Shown here in pieces: positions 58,401 to 64,000 of a stretch of 64,000 bases of DNA. The stretch is taken from contig JAMLHH010000016.1 in the NCBI GenBank assembly GCA_023957215.1, positions 1-64,000 of the forward strand. Direction: 5' to 3'. The notes beneath the pieces were generated by a model, which saw only the letters and a program-made list of their open reading frames with translations, did not search any database and had not been told where the DNA came from. Each line of letters starts with the position of its first letter. Position 1 is the stretch's first letter. The position numbers were made by a program, and so were the translations under genes. Source of the DNA: Chitinophagales bacterium. GTDB lineage: Bacteria; Bacteroidota; Bacteroidia; Chitinophagales; JADIYW01.

Positions 58401-58583
58401 GAAACGAATATTGGCAGCGATGCCCAGATTGACTACAATTTCTTGCTTGAGCCAATTTCTCATCCCTTGCGTCTGTGTGACGATATATATCGACCTAAAC
58501 ACATCATTGTCCTTCTTGATGTTCTCTATTAAAACCGTCAATAAGTTTTTAAGAGAATGTGAGGATTTTAAGGAAATTGACAT
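55407..58583 (-). CDS. recC: Exodeoxyribonuclease V gamma subunit (RecC)
   Basis: The 1058-residue protein starts SISLKSSHSLKNLLTVLIEN and continues with IVTQTQGMRNWLKQEI, matching the RecC N-terminal inactivated helicase domain, which lacks a Walker A. Later segments (FKVVALLGLNSDKFPR, NVVDFNEMMAFFKNPIKYFY) match the family. RecC holds the complex together and recognises Chi. It is the first gene of the recC-recB pair; RecD, the third subunit, was not found in the window. Confidence 0.88.
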   Translation of the reverse strand: MSISLKSSHSLKNLLTVLIENIKKDNDVFRSIYIVTQTQGMRNWLKQEIVVNLGIAANIRFVGMDEIIHKTYQLCGGMYSDTLDTHDLNWSIFEILDSDGFKNQFRNIAEYYSDITTHHAESKRMALAEKIADLFDQYQAYRNKMIASWNEGKLLHNEDYDEKWQMYLWNELKRTAQNYFRDKNFVGEFIKDKTTNFDILKAQLPNIYFFGLSLMTDYHVQLVYHLSKQINIHFYIQNPAPYDYWYEDKSEKLIAIYKSKGYGAGEDQAGSNPLLVNWGKLVQDTFFLLFQDDENLNAYDVVGELPEHKTTLLQSIQYSIFHNQKNTFHFSEEQIYDNSITINACYSPIREVETLYNHLVRLVDNSDGQLKARDIVVMVTDINLYASYIKAVFDNAPYKFFYTIADESFMEEDTAINALAAILEINENQFTAEKVLSLLDYSSIRQHFQITDVTMIRKVVDEANIRFGFKGERNNDSDYVSWTYGLKRIMYGVCMSGSHEYGEGENSFYPIDSVEGYHIQNIVKFVHFVEELIQIIKERNSARNIDGWVRYIEDEVKIFIGEPESEDNDSFRMLSDRLKKYRTLANVFNKNVSYKVFSDHLLNYISTERKSYAFSGGGITFCSLVPMRSIPFKVVALLGLNSDKFPRRDNRVSFDLMSKYRKRGDRNLKDNDKHLFLETLLSAGQYLYFSYIGQNISNNSPLPPSILIDELVEFIAENTEKEKQEDVRKNFIIRQPLHSYSKKYNQEDDRLFSYLIRSKSKTPENIKIPERQYPKINVVDFNEMMAFFKNPIKYFYNKTLKIYYNDDDIGISENEVFTLDKLEEWQIKNETLSLKKDEIDSYRIQGIKQGRFPLKNMGKVTIEAIFDSTKHLRKLYQAYTNDIAEKVLAFDTKIENKQIQEEYQLQGELRNIFGKYLVCYSFSNNDMKYKMQAYLSALILQVLQKDEKVIYISNKNNHATQVLLPISTQEYASERLVNFIELFLKAQTQMIPFDFSFKMKAVSAEELNDSIQNNIFRDAYITKEFENGTFEKDDIFNQFAGVRELLGSWEECFIKITQ

Positions 58584-58700
58584 GCTTGGCTACAAAATAT
58601 TTTAGCGATTAAAAAAGTTCTCATAGCAAAGTAATAAAAAATGATAATAGAAAAAATAAAATACAAAATTCTAATTGTTTTTTGGGCGTGACCCTTCATA

Positions 58701-58754
58701 GTATTGAGATTACTAGTAATGGGTATTGAGACTATTAGTAGTGAGTATTGAGAC
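58701..58754. repeat. 22-bp tandem repeat
   Basis: Two 22-bp units begin GTATTGAG at 58701 and 58723; a third, partial unit starts at 58745. The first two share 17 of 22 bases. The last part overlaps the 144-bp repeat and the 24-base element found again at 61111. Confidence 0.75.
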
Positions 58755-58878
58755 TTATTAAGATTGTTACGAGATTGGCTTGTTTCGTCGCTTACAGATT
58801 GTTAGAAGATTGAGTTTTTAAATTCAAAGTACGAGTTTCCTTTGTGAACTCTGTGGTTTCTTTGTGAACTTTGTGGTT
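58735..58878. repeat. 144-bp direct repeat, copy 1
   Basis: These 144 bp are identical, as far as read, to 60146-60289. They start TTAGTAGTGAGTATTGAGAC and end in two 20-bp units of the type CTTTGTGAACTCTGTGGTTT. Inside, an 18-bp motif AGATTGTTACGAGATTGG recurs 35 bp on with three changes. No terminal inverted repeats or target-site duplications were recognised. Confidence 0.92.
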
Positions 58879-59177
58879 AAAAAAATCAGCGAATACAGCT
58901 GACTGAAGACTGTCAACCGTTGACCTAAAAAATCAGCAATAATCAGCGTTGCCTTGCATCTGTGTCAGTTCTGCTAGCCAAGTCGAAGTTGTAGCGTTCC
59001 ATAAACAGCGAATACGGTGGACTTACATTCCGAGATATTCAGAAGTCAACCATGGACTAAATTGATTATATTTGATATGTCATTTATTCTGCTGCAATAG
59101 TAGGTCACTGGATGTTAAGAGTACAAACCGACGAATACCTATTTAGTTAGGGCAGAATAAATGAATCGCTCTTAATT

Positions 59178-59212
59178 AGAAGTCTCTTTCACGAGAGGCT
59201 TCTTTTTATTTA
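59178..59212 (+). terminator. Hairpin with T-run, no gene upstream
   Basis: AGAAGTCTCT (59178-59187) and AGAGGCTTCT (59194-59203) pair with one G-U wobble over a 6-nt loop, followed by TTTTATTTAT. It is a plausible plus-strand terminator, but no plus-strand gene precedes it. It also lies just after the minus-strand gene at 59217-59558, where the U-run is missing. Confidence 0.5.
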
Positions 59213-59216
59213 TGGA

Positions 59217-59558
59217 TTAGTCACAAAGCTTTAATAATTCTTCAAAAAGTCCATCTACTCTAATCACATAATAAATATCATCCCTCTTAACAATACGCAA
59301 TTCATGTTGTCCGATACTACTGTATTCCATATCGCTGGTATTATCAAAAAAGCACTCAATCTTTTTTTTTAAATCATCGTCTAAGTACTCCTTCCCATCG
59401 TCAAAAGTAATACCAACAGCTTTTAATTGCAATGTTAAATCTTCTGAATATCTTGAATAAAACGTTCTTGTATCTTGTCGCTTGGATGCAGGAGAAATTT
59501 GACCATAAGCAGACCATCCATTTAGAAATATCAGCAGGACAATAATTAGACTTCTCAT
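59217..59558 (-). CDS. Small exported protein of unknown function
   Basis: This protein has 113 residues from ATG 59558 (an in-frame ATG at 59585 would add nine before the signal). A signal peptide (LIIVLLIFLNGWSAYGQ) is followed by a short domain with acidic and lysine-rich stretches (YLDDDLKKKIECFFDNTSDM, VKRDDIYYVIRVDGLFEELL). One cysteine is near the middle and one near the end. No family was recognised. It lies between the two copies of the 144-bp repeat. Confidence 0.5.
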   Translation of the reverse strand: MRSLIIVLLIFLNGWSAYGQISPASKRQDTRTFYSRYSEDLTLQLKAVGITFDDGKEYLDDDLKKKIECFFDNTSDMEYSSIGQHELRIVKRDDIYYVIRVDGLFEELLKLCD

Positions 59559-59656
59559 TTGTTTGATTTTAAAGGATATGCGCAAACTTCATGCCTTTTA
59601 TAATGATATGAAATGGTGAATGTCAGTAATATTTTGATTAGATTTATGGATACGAT

Positions 59657-59869
59657 ATGACTAGTGTAATGAAGTTACAAACATTTTATATTTCAAAAAG
59701 ATTTTTATCCGAGAAAGAATTGAATGATTTTTATCAAAAGCATGCTTATCAAGTTACAGAGATTTCTTACACTTCATCGGTTGGAGAAATTGATTTTTCT
59801 AAGCCTGAAGAAAAACATTTTTTAATGCAAAAAGGCTATCCCAAAATTTTAGCAAGGTTTTTTGCTTGA
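59657..59869 (+). CDS. Small protein of unknown function
   Basis: The 70-residue (or 66 from the second ATG at 59669) protein is predicted soluble: KLQTFYISKRFLSEKELND, FYQKHAYQVTEISYTS and a short C-terminal PKILARFF. No family was recognised. It precedes the two-segment membrane protein gene by 29 bp and probably forms a pair with it. It lies between the copies of the 144-bp repeat. Confidence 0.45.
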   Translation: MTSVMKLQTFYISKRFLSEKELNDFYQKHAYQVTEISYTSSVGEIDFSKPEEKHFLMQKGYPKILARFFA

Positions 59870-59898
59870 AAGGAAATGAATATAAATAGTTATAGCTT

Positions 59899-60075
59899 AT
59901 GTTGATTACACTGTTTTGGATACTTATCTTTTCGTTTTTAGCTATTTATTTCTCTTCTTTTATTTTGAGCGTAGTAGTTGCACCATTTAGAATGATATAC
60001 AAAAGTTTTTTTGATGAAAAAACTAAAGGGAATAAAAATCTTCGTTATGCACTGATTTTTTTTGGGGAATGGTGA
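59899..60075 (+). CDS. Small membrane protein, frameshifted at a T8 run
   Basis: The 58-residue product has a long hydrophobic segment (LITLFWILIFSFLAIYFSSF) and a positively charged loop (FFDEKTKGNKNLRYALIFF). After the T8 run (60056-60063) the frame ends at 60075. With one more T the reading continues to TAG at 60105-60107 with a second hydrophobic segment (FWGMVIFCAVFFLVF), which looks like the intended second membrane helix. Function unknown; probably paired with the gene at 59657. Confidence 0.5.
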   Translation: MLITLFWILIFSFLAIYFSSFILSVVVAPFRMIYKSFFDEKTKGNKNLRYALIFFGEW

Positions 60076-60145
60076 TTTTTTGTGCTGTGTTTTTTTTAGT
60101 TTTTTAGAACCAAAAATTAAGAATCAAAATGTGAGATTTTTCTTT

Positions 60146-60309
60146 TTAGTAGTGAGTATTGAGACTTATTAAGATTGTTACGAGATTGGCTTGTTTCGTC
60201 GCTTACAGATTGTTAGAAGATTGAGTTTTTAAATTCAAAGTACGAGTTTCCTTTGTGAACTCTGTGGTTTCTTTGTGAACTTTGTGGTTTCTTTGTGAAC
60301 TCTGTGGTT
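60146..60309. repeat. 144-bp direct repeat, copy 2, with extra 20-bp unit
   Basis: This is the same 144 bp as copy 1 (60146-60289), then one more 20-bp unit (TCTTTGTGAACTCTGTGGTT). The array of 20-bp units is thus two long in copy 1 and three long here, a typical sign of slippage. Confidence 0.92.
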
Positions 60310-60432
60310 AAAAATAGAGTTTAAGTGTTATTCTATAAGAATCTTATTGTCAATCTGTATTGCACATTAGATACTTAACAGCATGACATTTGTGCTGATT
60401 GTTGAGGGAATGTTTTTTGATTGACTTTACAA

Positions 60433-61110
60433 TTATGAGTTGTTAAGCAACCAATCTATTACGTTGATTTTTTGAATACCTTTATAGGAAGTTGCCGGTT
60501 CGACATCCATAGTTAAAAGGATACGTTGATTGTAATCTTCAATTTTTTCAAATGGTCTTATTTCTCTTTCAAAAGTTTTTTGTTCACGAGTAGTCCAGGC
60601 TACTTGGTAATAAGTTATTTCTCCTTGTTGGTTAGTAGCGATAAAGTCCACTTCTAAGTCATCTATTTTACCAATGTTCACCTGATTTCTTCTACGTAAT
60701 AACTCTAAAAACTATGTTTTCTAAGTTGTGACCTAAATTTGTTGAAGAATCTTGACCCGAGATTCCATTTTTCAATCCCAAATCCGAAGTGTAGAACTTT
60801 TCTTGTGTACTTAATATTGCGCTACCTTTTATATTGTATCGTTGGACTTTATAAAACAAATAAGCTTCATTGATGGCTTCTAAATAATTTTCAACTGTAG
60901 GTGAAGAGATACTTATACCGTTACTTTTAAAAGTCTTGGAGATTTTATGTGGAGATAGAGGTGAACCTATTGAGTCAAACATAAACTTGACAAGTCTATC
61001 AAAATGATCCACTTTACGCCATGCATGACGGACCATTATGTCTTTTTGCATAATGCTATTGTAGATGTCTCGTATATAATCTTTGCGTATTAAATCAGGT
61101 ATAGTGATGG
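60433..61110 (-). pseudogene. C-terminal fragment of a DUF4143-type ATPase (truncated and frameshifted)
   Basis: Read on the minus strand, the product starts IPDLIRKDYIRDIYNSIMQK and contains segments typical of the C-terminal half of AAA ATPases with a DUF4143 domain (IGSPLSPHKISKTFKSNG, VENYLEAINEAYLFYKVQRY, YTSDLGLKN). The N-terminal AAA domain with the P-loop is missing: coding sequence ends at 61110, where a repeat element begins. A second break is a frameshift near 60705 in a T5 run; after it IGKIDDLEVDFIATNQQGE continues to 60433. The gene is a non-functional remnant. Confidence 0.75.
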
Positions 61111-61134
61111 ACTATTAGTAGTGAGTATTGAGAC
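61111..61134. repeat. 24-bp copy of the repeat start, at the pseudogene edge
   Basis: ACTATTAGTAGTGAGTATTG followed by AGAC is identical to 58731-58754, where the 22-bp repeat meets the 144-bp repeat. Here it abuts the truncated DUF4143 gene. Confidence 0.8.
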
Positions 61135-61175
61135 TATTTTGAACTGCATTATTATTAACGAGTGAAAATGTGTCC

Positions 61176-61244
61176 CATTGCTCATTACTCATTACTCATT
61201 ACTCATTACTCACATACTCATTACGCATTACTCACATACTCATT
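61176..61244. repeat. CATTACT-type microsatellite
   Basis: These 69 bp are imperfect tandem units CATTACT and CACATACT with single changes (CATTGCT, CATTACGCATTACT). It is a simple-sequence tract; no gene is interrupted by it. Confidence 0.8.
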
Positions 61245-61353
61245 ATTTTGAAAGGATAAAATGGATGTTTTAGCCTATGAATTTTGGTTCAAAAAGTGGT
61301 TTCTCGCAACAAAGTACTAAATTCAATGTTGGAATAAAGTAAAAACAGTCAGT

Positions 61354-61959
61354 ATGGTGAATAATCGACCGAATCCTATGGTTTTAGATCAAAATTTTTG
61401 GAACTCCAGATGGGAAACCGGGCAGACCGGTTGGGATATAGGTTATCCATCCACACCGATAGCCACTTTTTTTGATACATATACTAATAAAAATGCAGCC
61501 ATTTTGATTCCCGGTTGTGGAAATGCTTATGAAGCCGAGTATCTTTTAGAAAAAGGTTTTACCAATATCACTTTGGTTGACATTGCGCCGGCAGCTGTAG
61601 AAAGATTGCAAAATAAGTTTAAAAACAAACCATCTGTCAAAGTTATTTTGGGTAATTTCTTTGAACAGGAAGGTCTTTATGATGTAATCATCGAACAGAC
61701 TTTTTTCTGTACGCTGTCTTTGGATGGAAGAAATCAATATGTAGAGAAATGTGCTTCACTGCTCAATGATAATGGCATTATTGTTGGAGTGTTGTTTAAT
61801 GTGAATTTTGGATTTGACCATCCACCTTTTGGTGGCGATAAAAATGAATATCTAAAACGATTCATACCTTTATTTAAAATAAAAACTATGGAGTCTGCAT
61901 ATAACAGTATTATACCAAGAGCTAACTCCGAATTATTTATCAACTTGATTAAAAAATAA
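61354..61959 (+). CDS. Thiopurine S-methyltransferase-like methyltransferase
   Basis: The 201-residue class I methyltransferase starts (after an uncertain N-terminus) NFWNSRWETGQTGWDIG, the TPMT-family signature, followed by the SAM loop LIPGCGNAYEAEYLLEKG and LVDIAPAAV. The late region has IEQTFFCTL and the FGFDHPPFGGDKNEYLK motif, also typical. It may methylate thiol or selenium compounds; a small-molecule substrate is inferred from the family. It is separated by 1 bp from the rhodanese-thioredoxin gene, so the two are probably cotranscribed. Confidence 0.85.
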   Translation: MVNNRPNPMVLDQNFWNSRWETGQTGWDIGYPSTPIATFFDTYTNKNAAILIPGCGNAYEAEYLLEKGFTNITLVDIAPAAVERLQNKFKNKPSVKVILGNFFEQEGLYDVIIEQTFFCTLSLDGRNQYVEKCASLLNDNGIIVGVLFNVNFGFDHPPFGGDKNEYLKRFIPLFKIKTMESAYNSIIPRANSELFINLIKK

Positions 61960-61960
61960 A

Positions 61961-62659
61961 ATGAAGACAATTCAAAACTTATTCCTTACTGCGATTTTCT
62001 TTTCAGTTACCATAGCCTTTGCAATTGTGCCGGGGAAAAAATTTGTGTTAGACGTACCTGAATTTGCTCAGGAAATTAAAAACAAGGACATTCAATTGTT
62101 AGATGTTAGGACACCGAAAGAATTTCAGGAAGGACATATTGTTGATGCCACCAATTTCAATTGGTTAGGTGATTATTTTAAATTACAAATCGGAAATCTC
62201 GACAAAAACAAACCGGTTTATGTGTATTGCATGAGTGGAAAGAGAAGTTCTGCCGCATCCGAAGTCCTTCTTGCTGAAGGTTTTGAAGTACACGAACTTA
62301 CTGGAGGTATTCTCAATTGGCGTAGTCGTGAAATGCCGGAAGTTGTTGAAAAACCCGCAAAAGGTGGAATGAGTGAAGAAGATTTTAACGCCTTACTCAA
62401 TCAAGCTCAACCTGTTTTAGTAGATTTTTATGCTCCGTGGTGTGGACCTTGCAAAAAGATGGAACCTACTCTCAACAAACTTTCACAGGAAGGACAAGTC
62501 AAAGTATTGAGAATCAATATTGATGAACATTCAAATTTGGCAAAAACCTATAAAATTTTCAACATCCCTTTATTGAAACTATACGATAAAGATCAGGTAA
62601 TTTGGCAACATGAGGGTTATTTGGATGAAGTCGGAATAAGAAAAGGAATATCAAAATAA
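61961..62659 (+). CDS. Exported rhodanese-thioredoxin fusion
   Basis: This is a 232-residue periplasmic protein. A signal peptide (TIQNLFLTAIFFSVTIAFAI) is followed by a rhodanese domain with catalytic C90 in VYVYCMSGKRSSAA and a thioredoxin domain with WCGPC at 160-164 in FYAPWCGPCKK. The cis-proline region reads IFNIPLLKLY. Rhodanese moves sulfane sulfur and thioredoxin reduces disulfides; a fusion would couple the two in the periplasm. It lies 1 bp after the TPMT-like gene. Confidence 0.88.
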   Translation: MKTIQNLFLTAIFFSVTIAFAIVPGKKFVLDVPEFAQEIKNKDIQLLDVRTPKEFQEGHIVDATNFNWLGDYFKLQIGNLDKNKPVYVYCMSGKRSSAASEVLLAEGFEVHELTGGILNWRSREMPEVVEKPAKGGMSEEDFNALLNQAQPVLVDFYAPWCGPCKKMEPTLNKLSQEGQVKVLRINIDEHSNLAKTYKIFNIPLLKLYDKDQVIWQHEGYLDEVGIRKGISK

Positions 62660-62664
62660 GTATA

Positions 62665-62687
62665 AAGAGGATGAGTCACATCTTCTT
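62665..62687. terminator. Hairpin between convergent genes
   Basis: AAGAGGATG and CATCTTCTT pair with one G-U across a 5-nt loop, between the stops of the rhodanese-thioredoxin and CoA-transferase genes. The U-tract is weak, so it is only a possible terminator. Confidence 0.45.
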
Positions 62688-62691
62688 ACTT

Positions 62692-63348
62692 CTATATTTC
62701 CATTTCAGGTACGCTATCAGGAACGACTAATTTTCCGGAAGTCTTTTCTTTGATTTCTTCTACACTGACACCTGGTGCTCTTTCCAATAGATGAAAAGCA
62801 CCCTCTTTGATATCGAAAACACCTAAATCCGTCACAACTTTAGTAATACATCCGAGACCGGTCAAAGGAAGGGTACAAGTCGGTAAAAGTTTGGATTCTC
62901 CTTTCTTATTGGTATGTTGCATGGCGACAATAATATTTTGTGCTGATGCGACCAAGTCCATAGCACCACCCATACCTTTTACCATTTTGCCCGGTATTTT
63001 CCAACTGGCAATATCTCCTGTTTCTGATACTTCCATCGCACCCAAAACCGTCAAATCGATTTTCCCTGCTCTAATCATTCCGAAGCTCTCTGCCGAATCG
63101 AAAAACACTCCGCCCGGTATGACGGTGACAGTTTCTTTACCTGCATTGATGAGATCGGCATCTATATTTTCTTCTGTAGGATAAGGGCCGATTCCCAACA
63201 TTCCATTCTCTGATTGTAACATGATAGTCATCCCGTCGGGAATATAATTAGATACCAATGTAGGAATACCTATACCCAAATTGACATAATATCCGTCTTT
63301 TAATTCTTTTGCTATTCTTTTGGCAATGCCAAATTTATCTAAAGCCAT
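62692..63348 (-). CDS. CoA transferase subunit B (3-oxoacid type)
   Basis: The 218-residue subunit carries the catalytic glutamate E47 in [12 protein letters not shown], the signature of the family I CoA transferase B subunit, which transfers CoA from succinyl-CoA to a 3-oxo acid. [11 protein letters not shown] near the start is also typical. It follows the A subunit by 10 bp on the same strand. Confidence 0.9.
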   Translation of the reverse strand: MALDKFGIAKRIAKELKDGYYVNLGIGIPTLVSNYIPDGMTIMLQSENGMLGIGPYPTEENIDADLINAGKETVTVIPGGVFFDSAESFGMIRAGKIDLTVLGAMEVSETGDIASWKIPGKMVKGMGGAMDLVASAQNIIVAMQHTNKKGESKLLPTCTLPLTGLGCITKVVTDLGVFDIKEGAFHLLERAPGVSVEEIKEKTSGKLVVPDSVPEMEI

Positions 63349-63358
63349 TTTTCTTGAT

Positions 63359-64000
63359 TTACTTATTTAACTGAACTGTTCTTTTCTCAATGCGTTTCTC
63401 ATAATTTTTTCCTTCAAAGATTCTGTTGACATACAAACCTGCCACGTGAATGTGATCGGGGTCTAATTCACCCGGCTGTACGAGTTCTTCCACTTCTGCT
63501 ATTGTGATTTTTCCGGCTTTAGCCATCGGAACACTGAAATTTCTGGTGGTTTTTCTAAAAACAAGATTCCCTAAGGTGTCACCTTTCCAAGCTTTTACCA
63601 ATGCAAAATCAGCTTCTATGGCATGCTCCATCAAATATTGTTTACCGTTAAATTCTCTAACCTCTTTTCCCTCTGCCACTTCTGTGCCATAACCTGTCGG
63701 TGTGTAAAATGCCGGAATGCCCATCGCTGTCATCTGAATACGTGTAGCCAAAGTACCTTGTGGAACCAAGTCCACTTCTAATTCACCACTCAAAAGCTGA
63801 CGTTCAAATTCCTTATTTTCCCCTACATAGGAAGAAATCATCTTTTTTACTTGTTTGGTTTGTAACATCAAACCGATACCAAAATCATCTACGCCGGCAT
63901 TGTTAGAAATGCAAGTCAAATTGTTGATACCTGTGCGAATCAAGGCGTGAATAATGTTTTCCGGAATTGCGCAAAGTCCAAACCCACCCAGCATCAGTGT
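63359..64000 (-). CDS. CoA transferase subunit A (partial, 5' end outside window)
   Basis: This is the A subunit of the 3-oxoacid CoA transferase. Visible features are the start region [14 protein letters not shown] (preceded in frame by TL, so the real N-terminus lies beyond 64000), [35 protein letters not shown] and [16 protein letters not shown]. About 25 residues are estimated to be missing. It forms a heterodimer with subunit B, 10 bp downstream. Confidence 0.9.
   Translation of the reverse strand, partial: TLMLGGFGLCAIPENIIHALIRTGINNLTCISNNAGVDDFGIGLMLQTKQVKKMISSYVGENKEFERQLLSGELEVDLVPQGTLATRIQMTAMGIPAFYTPTGYGTEVAEGKEVREFNGKQYLMEHAIEADFALVKAWKGDTLGNLVFRKTTRNFSVPMAKAGKITIAEVEELVQPGELDPDHIHVAGLYVNRIFEGKNYEKRIEKRTVQLNK

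Larger units (their letters stand above)
58584..59216. other. Repeat-rich intergenic region
   Basis: This 633-bp gap after recC holds a 22-bp tandem repeat, the first copy of the 144-bp direct repeat and, further on, short direct repeats such as CAGCGAATAC at about 58888 and 59007. No ORF with a recognisable product was found. A hairpin with a T-run (59178-59212) lies at its end. Confidence 0.6.

Noticed and set aside
61176-61244. Short repeats considered as CRISPR or an origin iteron array
   Set aside because: Units are 7-8 bp, imperfect and contiguous, typical of a simple microsatellite; no dnaA box, replication gene or cas gene is nearby.
58584-61353. Insertion sequence as cause of the repeats
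   Set aside because: No transposase ORF, terminal inverted repeats or target-site duplications were recognised around either copy.

Overview
The window is a low-GC chromosomal segment from a member of the Bacteroidota. Supporting signs are promoters of the TAnnTTTG (-7) type, few Shine-Dalgarno sequences, many lipoproteins and outer-membrane barrels, and a typical gene set: the small subunit of methylmalonyl-CoA mutase, a GlmU-like left-handed beta-helix protein, a SMUG2-type uracil-DNA glycosylase (DUF4918), a single long RelA/SpoT protein, and ScdA/RIC with a group III truncated haemoglobin. The sequence does not settle the order or family. Most of the window is ordinary core genome. No rRNA, tRNA, CRISPR array, intact transposase or prophage was seen.

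Layout. 1-180: RNase P RNA (rnpB, minus strand, cut by the window edge). 0.2-8.9 kb: methyltransferase, aspartase, flavodoxin-like reductase, hydrolase, BadF-type kinase, DNA polymerase III delta', standalone trpB, and a beta-lactamase-like lipoprotein. 8.9-14.1 kb: a large Dna2-like helicase-nuclease and the methylmalonyl-CoA mutase small subunit. 14.5-18.4 kb: outer-membrane protein, RSH stringent-response enzyme, DnaQ-like exonuclease. 18.5-23.1 kb: TPR protein, gyrA, lipoprotein. 23.4-31 kb: GT9 glycosyltransferase (frameshifted near its end), uracil-DNA glycosylase, a LolC/E permease - membrane protein - rmuC run, and sppA. 31-36.8 kb: flavoprotein and two exported proteins. 46.95 down to 36.85 kb: one tightly packed minus-strand transcription unit (GlmU-like protein, tpiA, prmA, a 1764-residue exported protein with a 90-bp tandem repeat, an M48 peptidase, a SpeE-like methyltransferase, an SRPBCC protein and a 36-codon ORF).

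Accessory or disturbed regions. 47.1-48.8 kb holds two restriction-endonuclease-like genes with no methyltransferase beside them; the first is broken by an in-frame TGA. 49.7-51.3 kb is a nitric-oxide / iron-sulfur repair cassette (truncated haemoglobin, RIC, hemerythrin-like protein). 51.4-51.9 kb is a frameshifted cobalamin adenosyltransferase. 52-58.6 kb is recC-recB with no recD beside them. 58.6-61.3 kb is a repeat-rich patch: a perfect 144-bp direct repeat brackets three small orphan genes, followed by a decayed DUF4143 ATPase fragment whose upstream end coincides with another copy of the repeat. 61.3-64 kb returns to core genes: TPMT-like methyltransferase, a rhodanese-thioredoxin fusion, and the two CoA-transferase subunits, the last cut by the window edge.

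Functional threads. DNA repair and recombination recurs (Dna2-like protein, DnaQ-like exonuclease, uracil glycosylase, RmuC, RecB, RecC). B12-dependent propionate metabolism is represented by mutA and the adenosyltransferase. Four probable homopolymer frameshifts and one in-frame stop suggest either assembly-level indel errors or real decay concentrated in accessory genes.
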